From: an uncultured Acidaminococcus sp.
GTDB taxonomy: Bacteria > Bacillota > Negativicutes > Acidaminococcales > Acidaminococcaceae
Reading direction: 5' to 3'
DNA: 56,289 nucleotides
Assembly: GCA_905213155.1 (NCBI GenBank)
Contig: CAJMHI010000005.1
Coordinates: 1-56,289 of the forward strand
A program made the translations under genes and the position numbers. The stretch's first letter is position 1. Each line of letters opens with the position of its first letter. The notes below the pieces were generated by a model. The model was not told the DNA's origin and searched no databases. It worked only from the letters and a program-made list of their open reading frames with translations. This document shows, in pieces, positions 17,080-26,280 of this stretch.

Positions 17080-19392
17080 TTATTCCAGCGTATCCTGCTT
17101 CAATCCTTTAGTCAGGAAACGTTCCCGTATGGCCGCAGGACTCATGATGAGCGGCCGGGGTTTGCTGCCATCTGCCGGGCCAACAATTCCCTTTGCTTCC
17201 AGTGTATCCACCAGTCTGGCTGCACGGGTATACCCAATCCGGAATTTCCGTTGCAGCATGCTGCTGGACGCCTGGTGAGTATCCATGACCAGTTCCAATA
17301 CATCGGGAAAGAGTTCATCTTCCTCCTCTGCATTATTGGTATCCGGTTCTTTTTCTCCTTTTAGTTCCTGTGTGGTCACTTCTTCCTCAAAATCTGTGGG
17401 AATGGACTGTTCTTTGATAAAGTCCACAATCCGGTTAATTTCCTCATCAGCAATAAAAGCCCCTTGAACACGCAGTGGTTTATTGGTTCCCGTAGGGAAG
17501 AACAGCATATCACCCCGTCCCAAGAGTTTTTCGGCGCCGCCCGTATCCAAGATCGTACGGCTGTCAATCTGACTGGATACAGCAAAAGCAATCCTGCTGG
17601 GAATATTGGCTTTGATCGTCCCTGTTAACACATCCACGCTGGGACGCTGGGTGGCAAGGATCAGGTGAATACCGGCTGCACGCGCTTTTTGCGCCAGACG
17701 CAGGATAGCATCTTCCACATCCACAGCTGCCACCATCATCAAATCCGACAATTCGTCGATGATGATCACAATAAAAGGCAGTTTTTCCCCGGGCTTTTGA
17801 AGCGCATTATAATCCTCCATCTTGCGCACCTGTGTCTTGGCAAACAGACTGTAGCGGCGTTCCATTTCCACCACTGCCCAGTGCAGGGCGGAGGCAGCTT
17901 GTTTAGGCCCTGTAACAACAGGCGTCAATAGATGGGGAATTCCATTATAATTGGTAAGTTCCACGACCTTAGGATCCACTAAGATAAGTTTTACTTCATC
18001 CGGTGCTACACGATACAGTAGACTGGCAATGATGGTGTTGATACACACACTTTTCCCGCTGCCCGTACTGCCCGCAATAAGCAAATGGGGCATTTTTGCC
18101 AAATCCGCCACCACAACGTGCCCGGAAATATCCTTTCCTAGTCCGATGGACAACTTACCTTTAGCATTTTTTACTTCCGCACAGTCTACGATGGAGCGGA
18201 AGGATACCGCCTGAGACGTCTTGGACGGCACTTCAATCCCAATGGCCGCTTTGCCTGGAATGGGTTCAATACGCACGCTGGGAACCGCCAGTTTCAGAGC
18301 AATATCGTCCGCCAGGTTCTGGATCTTATTCACTTTTACGCCGGGCGCCGGTTCTAATTCATACCGTGTCACCGAAGGCCCTTTGGTCACATTGACCAAG
18401 TTGGCGCTGACCCCAAAATCATGGAGTGTCTTTTCAATAATGTGTCCCTGGGTATTGATTTCAGCCTGGAAATTTTTTGTATCCACCGGCTTATCTGGAT
18501 TCAATAGCTCCAGGGGTGGAAAGGTATAGGGTACCACTTCCCCTGTTTCTGCATTTTCCAGACGGGTAGTGGGCACAGGCTGTTCTTTTCCAATATGCTG
18601 TTTTTCCTGCGGGGCCTGCTCCATAGCCGTTATAGTGAAATGCTGGGGCGGCCTGGTTTCTTCCTCAATTTTTTCCTTTTGGAATTTTAGGGTAGGCGCC
18701 ACTTCCGGGTTGGCTTTTTCTCCGGCCGTCTTAGCTTTAATACGCTCCAGCAGGGTCGGCTTTTTCTTCTGCTCTTTATCTTCTTCCTGATTATAAAATG
18801 CAGCGGAACGGTCCTTTTTTTGTTCCCGGTAACTGGACCACTGCTGCGCCATAGTTTCTGCGCCTTCCTTCATGCTGTCTGTAGCACTTTGCAGTGGTTT
18901 CCGAAGGCTTACCACTCCGCTCCCTACAGCACAGCCAAGTGCCAGGGCAGACAGTACGATCCCCGCACCAATACGACCTACAACTTTAGTAAAAACAAAC
19001 ACGATGGCGCCTCCCAGGAGGCCACCACCGGGTATCAGGTATTCTGGAAGCAGTTCCGCTCCCTGAGGTGTACGATATTCATGCCATAAGGATAGTACAG
19101 ATACTAGGAACACAAGCAGCATAAAAAAGCGCCTGGAAAAACGCAGGTGCTCATGATTCAGGATATAGCCCAATCCCAATACCAGAATGTAAAGAGGGAA
19201 AAGAAAGCCCCCAACACCCATGGCATAATTTAAGACCTTTTTCACAAAGGCGCCAGCACTGCCCATAGGAAGCCCCCACAAGCAGCAAAAGGTAAAGGCA
19301 GAAAAAGCAGTCAGCAGTATGCCCAGTACTTCCCTGTTGAAGGTAAAGTCTATTTTTTTAGTTGTCCTGTGTTTCATTGGCTGCTTTTCCAC
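17080..19392 (-). CDS. ftsK: FtsK/SpoIIIE DNA translocase
   Basis: Membrane-anchored, septum-located ATPase that pumps chromosomal DNA during division. In 770 residues it has four or more N-terminal transmembrane helices (about 25-165), a charged linker (about 175-300) and the alpha/beta motor. The Walker A is GSTGSGKSVCINTI and the Walker B is FIVIIIDELSDLMM. The gamma winged-helix domain at the C-terminus (QASSSMLQRKFRIGYTRAAR) reads the orienting DNA sequences. The start is GTG with AAGGG 8 bases upstream; an ATG 15 bases further is a weaker option. Second gene of the rnj operon. Confidence 0.95.
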   Translation of the reverse strand: MEKQPMKHRTTKKIDFTFNREVLGILLTAFSAFTFCCLWGLPMGSAGAFVKKVLNYAMGVGGFLFPLYILVLGLGYILNHEHLRFSRRFFMLLVFLVSVLSLWHEYRTPQGAELLPEYLIPGGGLLGGAIVFVFTKVVGRIGAGIVLSALALGCAVGSGVVSLRKPLQSATDSMKEGAETMAQQWSSYREQKKDRSAAFYNQEEDKEQKKKPTLLERIKAKTAGEKANPEVAPTLKFQKEKIEEETRPPQHFTITAMEQAPQEKQHIGKEQPVPTTRLENAETGEVVPYTFPPLELLNPDKPVDTKNFQAEINTQGHIIEKTLHDFGVSANLVNVTKGPSVTRYELEPAPGVKVNKIQNLADDIALKLAVPSVRIEPIPGKAAIGIEVPSKTSQAVSFRSIVDCAEVKNAKGKLSIGLGKDISGHVVVADLAKMPHLLIAGSTGSGKSVCINTIIASLLYRVAPDEVKLILVDPKVVELTNYNGIPHLLTPVVTGPKQAASALHWAVVEMERRYSLFAKTQVRKMEDYNALQKPGEKLPFIVIIIDELSDLMMVAAVDVEDAILRLAQKARAAGIHLILATQRPSVDVLTGTIKANIPSRIAFAVSSQIDSRTILDTGGAEKLLGRGDMLFFPTGTNKPLRVQGAFIADEEINRIVDFIKEQSIPTDFEEEVTTQELKGEKEPDTNNAEEEDELFPDVLELVMDTHQASSSMLQRKFRIGYTRAARLVDTLEAKGIVGPADGSKPRPLIMSPAAIRERFLTKGLKQDTLE

Positions 19393-19441
19393 ACTGTTCC
19401 CTTCTTTATCAAATCCTATGGTCTTGCACTATCAGTTTCTA

Positions 19442-21112
19442 TTAAATTTCCATAATCAGCGGCAGGATCATGGGCCGCCGTCTGGTTTTTTCAAACAGGT
19501 AACGGCTCAGACTGTCCCGCACTGCCGTTTTAATGGCAGACCACTCGGTAATATTATTCTCGTGGCACTTATCCAACGTAGACAGTACCCGATCCCGGGC
19601 CCCTTCCATTAATTCTTCCGACTCCCGTACGTACACAAACCCGCGGGAAACAATATCCGGGCCAGCTGCAATCCGATAGGTCGTATGGTCAATTGTTACC
19701 ACGACAATCAAAATACCATCCTGGGAAAGCTGTCGTCTGTCACGGAGCACCACATTGCCCACGTCACCGACTCCCAGTCCATCAATCAGCACCCGGCCAG
19801 CTGTGACCTTTCCATTGATTCCAATGGAGTCTCTTGTGAGTTCCACCACGCTGCCATTTTCTGCAATAACAATATTTTCTTTAGGCATGCCCAGGCTCAT
19901 GGCCAGTTTCTTATGTTTTACCAAATGGCGGTATTCCCCGTGCACGGGCATAAAAAACTTGGGCCGGATCAACCGGTGCATCAATTTAATTTCTTCCTGG
20001 CTGGCGTGCCCGGAAACGTGAATTCCCTGCTCTCTTCCATACACCACTTCCGCGCCCTGTTTGTACAGGTTGTCAATGGTGCGGGAAACACCTTTCTCAT
20101 TGCCGGGAATCGGCGTAGCAGAAATAATCACCGTATCCCCCGGTAAGATAGAAACTTTCCGGTGGTCGCTATTACTGATCCGGGTCAGGGCGCTCATAGG
20201 TTCCCCCTGGCTCCCGGTAGTAATAATGGCGATTTGCCGTGGAGCGTAATTGCGGCACTCATCAATATCGATTAAAACACCATTAGGAACTTTTAAATAG
20301 CCCATTTCCATGGAAATATTGACTACGTTCACCATGCTTCGGCCAATAATTGCCACTTTCCGGCGTGTCATCACCGCAGCGTCAATAACCTGCTGAATCC
20401 GGTGCACATTGGAAGAAAACGTAGCCACAATGACCCGGTTTTTGGCCATGCTGAATTGATCATCCAGTGTCTTACCCACGCTTTTTTCACTAGGCGTAAA
20501 TCCTGGCCGTTCAATATTGGTGCTGTCGCTCATAAGCAGCAGCACACCTTTATCTCCGACTTCTGCCAGCTTGGCATAATCTGCCACCTGGCCATCCACC
20601 GGGGTCTGGTCAAACTTATAGTCGCCCGTATGCACAATCACGCCCACCGGGGTGTGGATAGCAAGTGCCACCGCATCAGGAATACTGTGGTTAACACGAA
20701 TAAATTCAACCCGAAAAGTTCCTGCCCGGACACTGGATCCGGGTTTAATCATCTTGCACTTGGCATCGCTGACGCCGTTTTCTTTCAAGCGACCGGACAA
20801 AATACCCAGTGTCAGTGGCGTACCATATACCGGCACATCAAAATCTTTCATCACATAAGGCAGGGCTCCAATATGGTCCTCGTGCCCGTGTGTCAGGAAA
20901 ATTCCCCGGAACTTTTCCTTATTTTCCTGCAAAAAGGTCGTATCCGGGATCACCAGATCAATCCCAAGCATGTCATCATCCGGGAAGGCCAGGCCAGCAT
21001 CCACCAGGATCATATCGTTATTGTAGACAAAGGCTGTCATATTTTTTCCAATTTCTCCCAGCCCGCCTAAAGGGACTATTGTTAGTTTTTTCTTTTCGCT
21101 TTTATTATTCAA
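19442..21112 (-). CDS. rnj: Ribonuclease J
   Basis: Metallo-beta-lactamase/beta-CASP nuclease with endonuclease and 5'-3' exonuclease activity, central to mRNA turnover in Firmicutes. The zinc site is THGHEDHIGALPY (HxHxDH). The beta-CASP and C-terminal parts include HVSGHASQEE and the late MPVHGEYRHL motif. I place the start at the TTG at 21112: GGAGG lies 6 bases before it and the result is 556 residues, the standard RNase J size, whereas the longer frame adds an unrelated leader. A GGAGTAT/ATACTCC hairpin at 21149-21171 lies in the leader. First gene of the operon ending in ynbB. Confidence 0.95.
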   Translation of the reverse strand: MNNKSEKKKLTIVPLGGLGEIGKNMTAFVYNNDMILVDAGLAFPDDDMLGIDLVIPDTTFLQENKEKFRGIFLTHGHEDHIGALPYVMKDFDVPVYGTPLTLGILSGRLKENGVSDAKCKMIKPGSSVRAGTFRVEFIRVNHSIPDAVALAIHTPVGVIVHTGDYKFDQTPVDGQVADYAKLAEVGDKGVLLLMSDSTNIERPGFTPSEKSVGKTLDDQFSMAKNRVIVATFSSNVHRIQQVIDAAVMTRRKVAIIGRSMVNVVNISMEMGYLKVPNGVLIDIDECRNYAPRQIAIITTGSQGEPMSALTRISNSDHRKVSILPGDTVIISATPIPGNEKGVSRTIDNLYKQGAEVVYGREQGIHVSGHASQEEIKLMHRLIRPKFFMPVHGEYRHLVKHKKLAMSLGMPKENIVIAENGSVVELTRDSIGINGKVTAGRVLIDGLGVGDVGNVVLRDRRQLSQDGILIVVVTIDHTTYRIAAGPDIVSRGFVYVRESEELMEGARDRVLSTLDKCHENNITEWSAIKTAVRDSLSRYLFEKTRRRPMILPLIMEI

Positions 21113-21204
21113 AGCGCACCTCCATAAAATTTTACATATAGAAAGACAGGAGTATTTTGCGACCATACTCCGCTTACGAAACCGCAGTTTTCAATTCCCG
21201 CAAT

Positions 21205-21237
21205 GAAAAAGCCCGAACATTTTACTTTCGGGACTTT
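21205..21237 (-). terminator. Terminator after the TAXI-type gene
   Basis: On the minus strand AGTCCCGAA pairs with TTCGGGCTT around a 9-base loop and is followed by a T-run. It separates the flippase/TAXI unit from the rnj operon. Confidence 0.8.
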
Positions 21238-21297
21238 TCCATTCAAAGTCTCATGAATGATATTATACAGATTCCAGCCCTGTTTTGCAAACTAAGT

Positions 21298-22269
21298 TTA
21301 GGAACCACTTTGGTTATTTTGATAAGATTGTTCGGCTCCCGGTGCCCAAGGGACTGTCTCTGCTCCCCGAAGGACTGCTTTGGTGAGCAAGGGGAACTGG
21401 GGCAGTGTGCGATGAATCGCTGCCGGGTTTTCCAAAAGCTTGGTCAACAAAGCTGCGGCCCTTTCTTTGGGAAGTGCATCCGTTGCCACTAAAACGCAGG
21501 GAATCTCCGCTGTAGGCACATCCAACGCAAGGCCAGGATAAGTTCCTGCTAAAATTTTTCCCCGGCGATACTGGGGGTTCTCTTTAGTAAGAGTAGCCAG
21601 CTGTTCGTCAGGTATCCCTAAAAATACCAGAGGAAGTTGCGCCGCAAGTTCTTTAAGCATCGGCAGAGGCGCAGTTTCAGCCAGAAAGGCAGCATCCACC
21701 GTACCGTTGCGGAGAGCTGTTACAGCATCGTTCAAAGACAAGTATTGGACTTTTACATCCGTAAACGTCAGCCCTGCTGTCATGAGAATATGCCGTGCCG
21801 TCACTTCACTGCCACTACCAGCGGCCCCTACCGCAATAATTTTATCTTTTAATTCTGCGAGTGTCTTGATACCGCTCCGCTGCGTGGTCACAATCTGTAC
21901 GGGCTCCCAGCACAGTACGCCTAGTTGCTGCAGATTTTCCATTTTTCTGGTGCGAAAGGTGCCACGTCCCGCATTCGCCTCATACGCTACGTCGCCCTGC
22001 ACAATTCCAAGGTCTGCTCGTTTTTGCCGTATGAGCTCAATATTAGCCACACTGCCGCTCGTTTCCAGCGTATCCACTGTAAAGCCCAGATTACCACTAT
22101 TCCATAATTGACTAAGCAGCGTTCCTGCTCCCAGGTAGGTTCCATTGGCAGGGCCTGTAGCGAGAATAAGTGGCTGGTTTTGTTTTGCCGTTTTATTTTT
22201 TCCTGCACCGCCACATCCTGCCATGAGAAAAATAAGCAGACCGCAAAAAAACAAACTCAGCTTTTTCAT
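21298..22269 (-). CDS. TAXI-family TRAP-type solute-binding lipoprotein
   Basis: Probable surface lipoprotein that binds a small solute. The ATG at 22269 gives a clean signal peptide with lipobox LMAGC near residue 16-20. The body matches the TAXI family: ILATGPANGTYLGAG near the N-terminus, TSGSVANIELI, and GAAGSGSEVTARHIL near residue 135. TAXI proteins normally feed a fused DctQM-type TRAP permease, but none is in this window. The start lies 4 bases past the stop of the flippase-like gene and uses GAGGA within that gene's end, so the two are translationally coupled. Confidence 0.85.
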   Translation of the reverse strand: MKKLSLFFCGLLIFLMAGCGGAGKNKTAKQNQPLILATGPANGTYLGAGTLLSQLWNSGNLGFTVDTLETSGSVANIELIRQKRADLGIVQGDVAYEANAGRGTFRTRKMENLQQLGVLCWEPVQIVTTQRSGIKTLAELKDKIIAVGAAGSGSEVTARHILMTAGLTFTDVKVQYLSLNDAVTALRNGTVDAAFLAETAPLPMLKELAAQLPLVFLGIPDEQLATLTKENPQYRRGKILAGTYPGLALDVPTAEIPCVLVATDALPKERAAALLTKLLENPAAIHRTLPQFPLLTKAVLRGAETVPWAPGAEQSYQNNQSGS

Positions 22270-22273
22270 GCTC

Positions 22274-23269
22274 TTAGTCCTCATGTTCCCGGAGCTTTTT
22301 AAAGATATCCATGCCAAAGTCCTTAATGGTTACAATGGCCCCAATGGTGAAAGGAATATATTCACAGAAAAAGCGCCATAAAACCGCAACTACACCCCCT
22401 ACGCCAGGAGGCAGCAAGGGATTAAACAGCACCAAAAAGCCGCCTTCTGCCACACCGCTTCCGCCGGGAGTTGGGGTGAAATACAGCACCAGATTAATCA
22501 GGCACATCCGTCCCATAACAACATACAGCGGCAGGTGGATTCCAAAGGCTCGAATAAATACCGGAACTACAGAATAGATAAACAACAAACTGACACCGGA
22601 TTCTATAAAAGCCCGTAAGACTTGGCAGGGATTTTCCCGCAAAAGGAACATTGCCTGCTGGAAATCACGGTACCCCAGAAAAATAGCCTGCTGCACCCGG
22701 GGAGAAAAGCGCCGGCTGAAACGAGCCAGCCAGGTTTCAATTTTGCCGGAGATCACCAGATGCCACAACAGCCAAGGAGCAAAAATAAAAAAACAGCACA
22801 CCAAAACAATTACACTGGTAGGCATCCACCCTACCAGATCAGGATCAAAGAAAAAAACTACAGGCACCATCAAAAATAAGAACAGGATACTCATGACAGT
22901 TCTTACAATAATAATCAGCGTACTTTTGGCTACTGGTACGCCGGCCCGTTTCATGAACATAAGCATGGCAATGCCGCCGCCACCTTGTCCTGGGGTAAGC
23001 AGAGCCAGAAAATAGTTGGCAAAAACCGCATTGAACACATGCGTATAATCCATCTTTTCCCCAGACAAATGCGTCAGGGTAATCAGACGGGAGGCATCAA
23101 AAAAAAGACCGATGGAAAGCATTAACAGCGCCAGCAGTGCATAATATCCCTTGAAGTTAGCCAGGTAACGGATTGCGCTGGGATCAAAAGTAGAATACAA
23201 AACGCCGCCCGAAACCACTACTACGACTACAAACAATACGCATAACATGCGGAAAAGCTGTTTCTTCAT
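22274..23269 (-). CDS. Flippase-like/LPG-synthase transmembrane domain (UPF0104) protein
   Basis: Integral membrane protein of about 331 residues with roughly eight hydrophobic segments. It matches the family named for the membrane half of lysylphosphatidylglycerol synthase (MprF flippase domain). Recognisable are FANYFLALLTPGQGGGGIAM and the late FTPTPGGSGVAEGGF, both conserved in that family. It has no catalytic aminoacyl-transfer domain, so it may move a lipid or have another membrane role. I prefer the ATG at 23269; a GTG at 23305 has its ribosome-binding site too close. It shares a promoter with the lipoprotein gene that follows. Confidence 0.85.
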   Translation of the reverse strand: MKKQLFRMLCVLFVVVVVVSGGVLYSTFDPSAIRYLANFKGYYALLALLMLSIGLFFDASRLITLTHLSGEKMDYTHVFNAVFANYFLALLTPGQGGGGIAMLMFMKRAGVPVAKSTLIIIVRTVMSILFLFLMVPVVFFFDPDLVGWMPTSVIVLVCCFFIFAPWLLWHLVISGKIETWLARFSRRFSPRVQQAIFLGYRDFQQAMFLLRENPCQVLRAFIESGVSLLFIYSVVPVFIRAFGIHLPLYVVMGRMCLINLVLYFTPTPGGSGVAEGGFLVLFNPLLPPGVGGVVAVLWRFFCEYIPFTIGAIVTIKDFGMDIFKKLREHED

Positions 23270-23337
23270 TGTTGCATTACCTGCCGAACCATAGATTGGG
23301 GACACACCCTTCCAAAATGTATTAGTCGTTACCTTTT

Positions 23338-23346
23338 ATTATAGCA
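23338..23346 (-). promoter_or_regulatory. Predicted extended -10 promoter of the flippase/TAXI unit
   Basis: TGCTATAAT on the minus strand is a consensus extended -10 about 70 bases before the flippase ATG and just after the rnhC end. The -35 is poor. It would uncouple these two genes from the PHP-rnhC unit. Confidence 0.6.
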
Positions 23347-23387
23347 TAGGGACACGGCCCAAAAGAAAAAGTTTTCGTAAACTCTCC

Positions 23388-24311
23388 TCAGAGGCTTTTG
23401 GTGTTGGCAAAATGGAGTTTAACATACTGTTCCAGCGCTTCCCGGCCCTGTTCTTTGACAACTCTTTTAGCTGCTGCGGTAGCCTGAGCACCGCCACCTT
23501 TAGGCAAAGGAAAACCTGCTTTGGCAGACAACGCATCCATGATAGACACAAACGTATCCCTTGCCAGGATAGAGGCTGCCGCTACTGCCATATCCCGCTC
23601 TCCACCTGGCGTTTCATAGACATGAAGGCCGGGATGTCTAGCAAGCAGCTGCGCAGCAATAGAACTATGCCTGCTGAACTGGTCCACCACTGCCCAATGG
23701 CACGTCGGCACTTTTTGCAGGACTGCGTCCAGAGCATGAACATGCCCACTGGCAAGCAGATGGTTTAAATTCATTTTTTGGGATTGCAATTGGGCATAGC
23801 GCTGGTTATAAAACGGTTCTTTCAGCGCCAGGATGGAAAAGCTCTTGGCACTTTTCCGGATTTCCTGAGCTAGTTCGCGGATTTTTTTGTCAGACAGCGC
23901 TTTGCTGTCCATTACGCCGTCTTGATAAAGTTTTTTTCCGGTTGCATTATCCAGGCATACGGCTGCCACAACCAATGGCCCGAAATAATCCCCCTTGCCG
24001 CTTTCATCGCTGCCTACCCACAATCCATCAAATCCGGCGGCTTGCTCCAAGAGAGAGATGCTGGCATGCTTTGTCTCCGCTTCCCCAATCGCCTCTTGGC
24101 ACTCTGTTAAAAAAGAAGAAGCTTTTCCACCCCAAACCAGTTTTAGGCCTTTTTTACCATTATACAGGCATACTGTCACCTTTTCCCCATTCCGGGTAAG
24201 TTGGAGTTTTTTTCCATAATTAATGGCTGTACGATGTATCGGGTCTTCCGTCAGGCGTTGCAGAGTTTGCTGGAAAGAAGCCACCGTTTCTGAAAAATCA
24301 CTGGGTGTCAC
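23388..24311 (-). CDS. rnhC: Ribonuclease HIII
   Basis: Degrades the RNA strand of RNA-DNA hybrids. At 307 residues it has the N-terminal TBP-like substrate-binding domain (about 1-85) that marks HIII rather than HII. The catalytic part has GSDESGKGDYFGPLVVAA near residue 97 (first Asp-Glu), VMDSKALSD near residue 132, VVDQF near residue 208 and the final acidic D in LARDTFVSIMD. It overlaps the end of the upstream P-loop/Gls24 gene by 14 bases. Confidence 0.95.
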   Translation of the reverse strand: MTPSDFSETVASFQQTLQRLTEDPIHRTAINYGKKLQLTRNGEKVTVCLYNGKKGLKLVWGGKASSFLTECQEAIGEAETKHASISLLEQAAGFDGLWVGSDESGKGDYFGPLVVAAVCLDNATGKKLYQDGVMDSKALSDKKIRELAQEIRKSAKSFSILALKEPFYNQRYAQLQSQKMNLNHLLASGHVHALDAVLQKVPTCHWAVVDQFSRHSSIAAQLLARHPGLHVYETPGGERDMAVAAASILARDTFVSIMDALSAKAGFPLPKGGGAQATAAAKRVVKEQGREALEQYVKLHFANTKSL

Positions 24312-25185
24312 GCAATGGCTCCTCTCCAGGCGGCAGTTCCGCCAGACTTTCCTCTTTTTCTGCTGGTCGTACAGTCAGGCTCTTCACCGCTACATCAATA
24401 TTTTTTACAGGCATACTGGTCATGCCTTCTACTTTCAGTTTGATTTTAGTCTGCAAGCTCTTTACCACTTCAAAAATTGGCGCACCAAAAAACAGTACAA
24501 TTTCCAAATAAATGGTCATGCCCCGGCTGGTATCGGAAGGACGGCGGACTTTAATCGCCGTAATGCGATCCACCTGTTTATTTTTGCGCACTACAATCCG
24601 CACAATATCGCTGACTACATAGTCCGAGACAGCAATCTTTCCATAATAGCTGAACGCCGGCCGAACAATGGATTTCTCCTGTACCGGCTGATGATGCTTA
24701 TTCCGGCCAAACAGCCTATGCGGCAGGTCCACAAGTACACCGGATAGATGGGGTTTAAGTTCAATCGTTGGCACTGGAACGACGTGTTTTCCTTCTTTAA
24801 TCCGCATATCCCGGGCCTTTTTCATTTCCCGGGTGGAAGAAATATCCTGGATGTGCACCGTTTCCACCGGCTTAGGAAGCCCCAATTTTTTACAAATCGT
24901 AAGCGCCATTTTTTCGGAGGTCCCAATCACCAGAAGGCGGTGAATATCACTTGCCTGCAGCGCTGCCTTAACCGCATTTTGATGATCCACGTCCATAAAG
25001 ATAGCCCGCTTTACCGCCTGCACCTTATTTTGTTCTGATTTGGCACTGGTGCCTGCCAGGATTTTTGTGCCTTCAATCAAGAGGCCGTCATCAATGATCC
25101 CATCGCAGTCATGCTCATGGGCCACACCAATAGCACAAAAACTTTTCCCTGTGCCGCTTGGCCCTACAAATGCCACTACTTCCAT
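24298..25185 (-). CDS. P-loop NTPase fused to an Asp23/Gls24-like domain
   Basis: A 295-residue two-part protein. The N-terminus is a nucleotide-binding domain with Walker A GPSGTGKS at residues 8-15 and a Walker-B-like strand (AIFMDVDHQNAVKAAL) near residue 64. The C-terminal part (about 165-265) has the beta-strand pattern of Asp23/Gls24 proteins: YYGKIAVSDYVVSDIVRIVV, then an amphipathic IYLEIVLFFGAPIFEVVKSL, then VKNIDVAVKSLTV. Gls24 proteins are envelope- or alkaline-stress-associated and lie at the membrane in staphylococci. No function is assigned to the fusion that I know. It sits in a row with PHP and rnhC, overlapping the latter. Confidence 0.7.
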   Translation of the reverse strand: MEVVAFVGPSGTGKSFCAIGVAHEHDCDGIIDDGLLIEGTKILAGTSAKSEQNKVQAVKRAIFMDVDHQNAVKAALQASDIHRLLVIGTSEKMALTICKKLGLPKPVETVHIQDISSTREMKKARDMRIKEGKHVVPVPTIELKPHLSGVLVDLPHRLFGRNKHHQPVQEKSIVRPAFSYYGKIAVSDYVVSDIVRIVVRKNKQVDRITAIKVRRPSDTSRGMTIYLEIVLFFGAPIFEVVKSLQTKIKLKVEGMTSMPVKNIDVAVKSLTVRPAEKEESLAELPPGEEPLRDTQ

Positions 25186-25191
25186 GCTTAC

Positions 25192-26031
25192 TCACTCCCA
25201 GCCTTTTGCTGTGACAATTCCCTTTACCGCTTCATACTCCACTTTAAATTCGCCCAAATGCTGGGGAAAACGTCCCGGGTTACCATGAAGATCGCTGCCG
25301 CCACTGGGCAGCAGATGATGGCTTTTGGCAAGAGCAAACCAATCTACTTGTATATATTTATCCTTCAGTACCGAAGGATGCCACACTTCCATCCCGTCAA
25401 AAGGTACAGTAGATAGCAGCGTTTCCACCATATCAGGATGATTGATTTCCGCCGGGTGAGCCAAAACTGCGATGCCCCCTGCTCCATGCAATAAAGACAC
25501 GGCTTCTTTAGGCGACAATTTATTTTGCCGGCAATATGCCGGTTTGCCTGCTCCTATCAGGGCATCAAATACTGCATTTACGGAAGGAAACAGGCCCTTC
25601 TTCACCAGCACCCGGGCAATATGAGGACGCCCCAGGCTTTTGGACTCCCCTGCTTCCGCTTTGACTTCGGCAAGCGTGAGAGGATAGCCCATTTGATTTA
25701 TTTTTTCCACGATGCGGTGAATCCGCCCTACTCGTCCAATCCGTGTCCAGGCAAGAGCCTGCCGCAAAGCCCGGTCATCCGGATTAAAATGGTACCCGGT
25801 AATATGGACATCCTTTCCCCGGTAATCCGTATCAATCTCCACGCCCCGCACTAATATTATGGGCAAGTGCTGCATCTCAATAAGACGCCTCACTACAGGA
25901 TACGCCTGCATATTGTCGTGGTCAGTGATCGCCATAGCCTTTAGCGGTACTTTAGCTGCTTGCGCCACCAGTTCGTCCGGCGTATAGATCCCATCAGAAA
26001 ACGTCGTATGTATATGTAAATCCGCCAGCAT
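25192..26031 (-). CDS. PHP-domain phosphoesterase
   Basis: Metal-dependent phosphoesterase of the PHP superfamily, close to the YciV/TrpH group, members of which act on 3',5'-nucleoside bisphosphates or trim RNA 5' ends. The 279 residues contain metal-ligand motifs DLHIHTTFSDG (about 4-14), ITDHDNM near residue 35, a Glu in VRGVEIDTDYRGKDVHITGYH, AVLAHPAEI near residue 190 and GGSDLHG near residue 247. An AAGGAGAACT site precedes the ATG. First gene of a PHP, P-loop/Gls24, rnhC unit with 6-base spacing or overlap. Confidence 0.88.
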   Translation of the reverse strand: MLADLHIHTTFSDGIYTPDELVAQAAKVPLKAMAITDHDNMQAYPVVRRLIEMQHLPIILVRGVEIDTDYRGKDVHITGYHFNPDDRALRQALAWTRIGRVGRIHRIVEKINQMGYPLTLAEVKAEAGESKSLGRPHIARVLVKKGLFPSVNAVFDALIGAGKPAYCRQNKLSPKEAVSLLHGAGGIAVLAHPAEINHPDMVETLLSTVPFDGMEVWHPSVLKDKYIQVDWFALAKSHHLLPSGGSDLHGNPGRFPQHLGEFKVEYEAVKGIVTAKGWE

Positions 26032-26076
26032 ATAGTTCTCCTTGTCTTGCTGCCCGTGTGATTCTAAATCAATTCT

Positions 26077-26085
26077 ATTATAGCA
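26077..26085 (-). promoter_or_regulatory. Predicted extended -10 promoter of the PHP-rnhC unit
   Basis: TGCTATAAT on the minus strand, 45 bases before the PHP ATG, matches the extended -10 consensus. No convincing -35 is present. It is the same word as at the flippase promoter. Confidence 0.6.
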
Positions 26086-26171
26086 GGTTCAAGGATGTTT
26101 TTCGATGAGTATTTACGATGGCATCAGCTGTTGTGCCATTGCCTGTTGGATGATGCGGTCTATGACAGGAG

Positions 26172-26207
26172 GGACTTTCGATTCGCAAAAACCGAAAGTC
26201 CCTCTTT
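26172..26207. terminator. Perfect 12-bp hairpin downstream of csoR
   Basis: GAGGGACTTTCG and CGAAAGTCCCTC form a perfect stem around a 12-base loop. A T-rich tail (TTTGTCCTTT) exists only on the plus strand, where no gene ends. A second hairpin nearer csoR (CTCCGGGCA/TGCCCGGAG, 26239-26268) is the more likely csoR terminator. Confidence 0.45.
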
Positions 26208-26238
26208 GTCCTTTAAGGGGTTATTTTTTCACATTCTC

Positions 26239-26268
26239 CGGGCAATAGATTTGTGCTGCCCGGAGCCT
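26239..26268 (-). terminator. Probable csoR terminator hairpin
   Basis: On the minus strand CTCCGGGCA pairs perfectly with TGCCCGGAG around a 12-base loop, about 15 bases after the csoR stop. The tail AATGTGAAAAAATAA is not T-rich, so termination may be weak. Confidence 0.5.
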
Positions 26269-26280
26269 TTTCCCTTGTTT

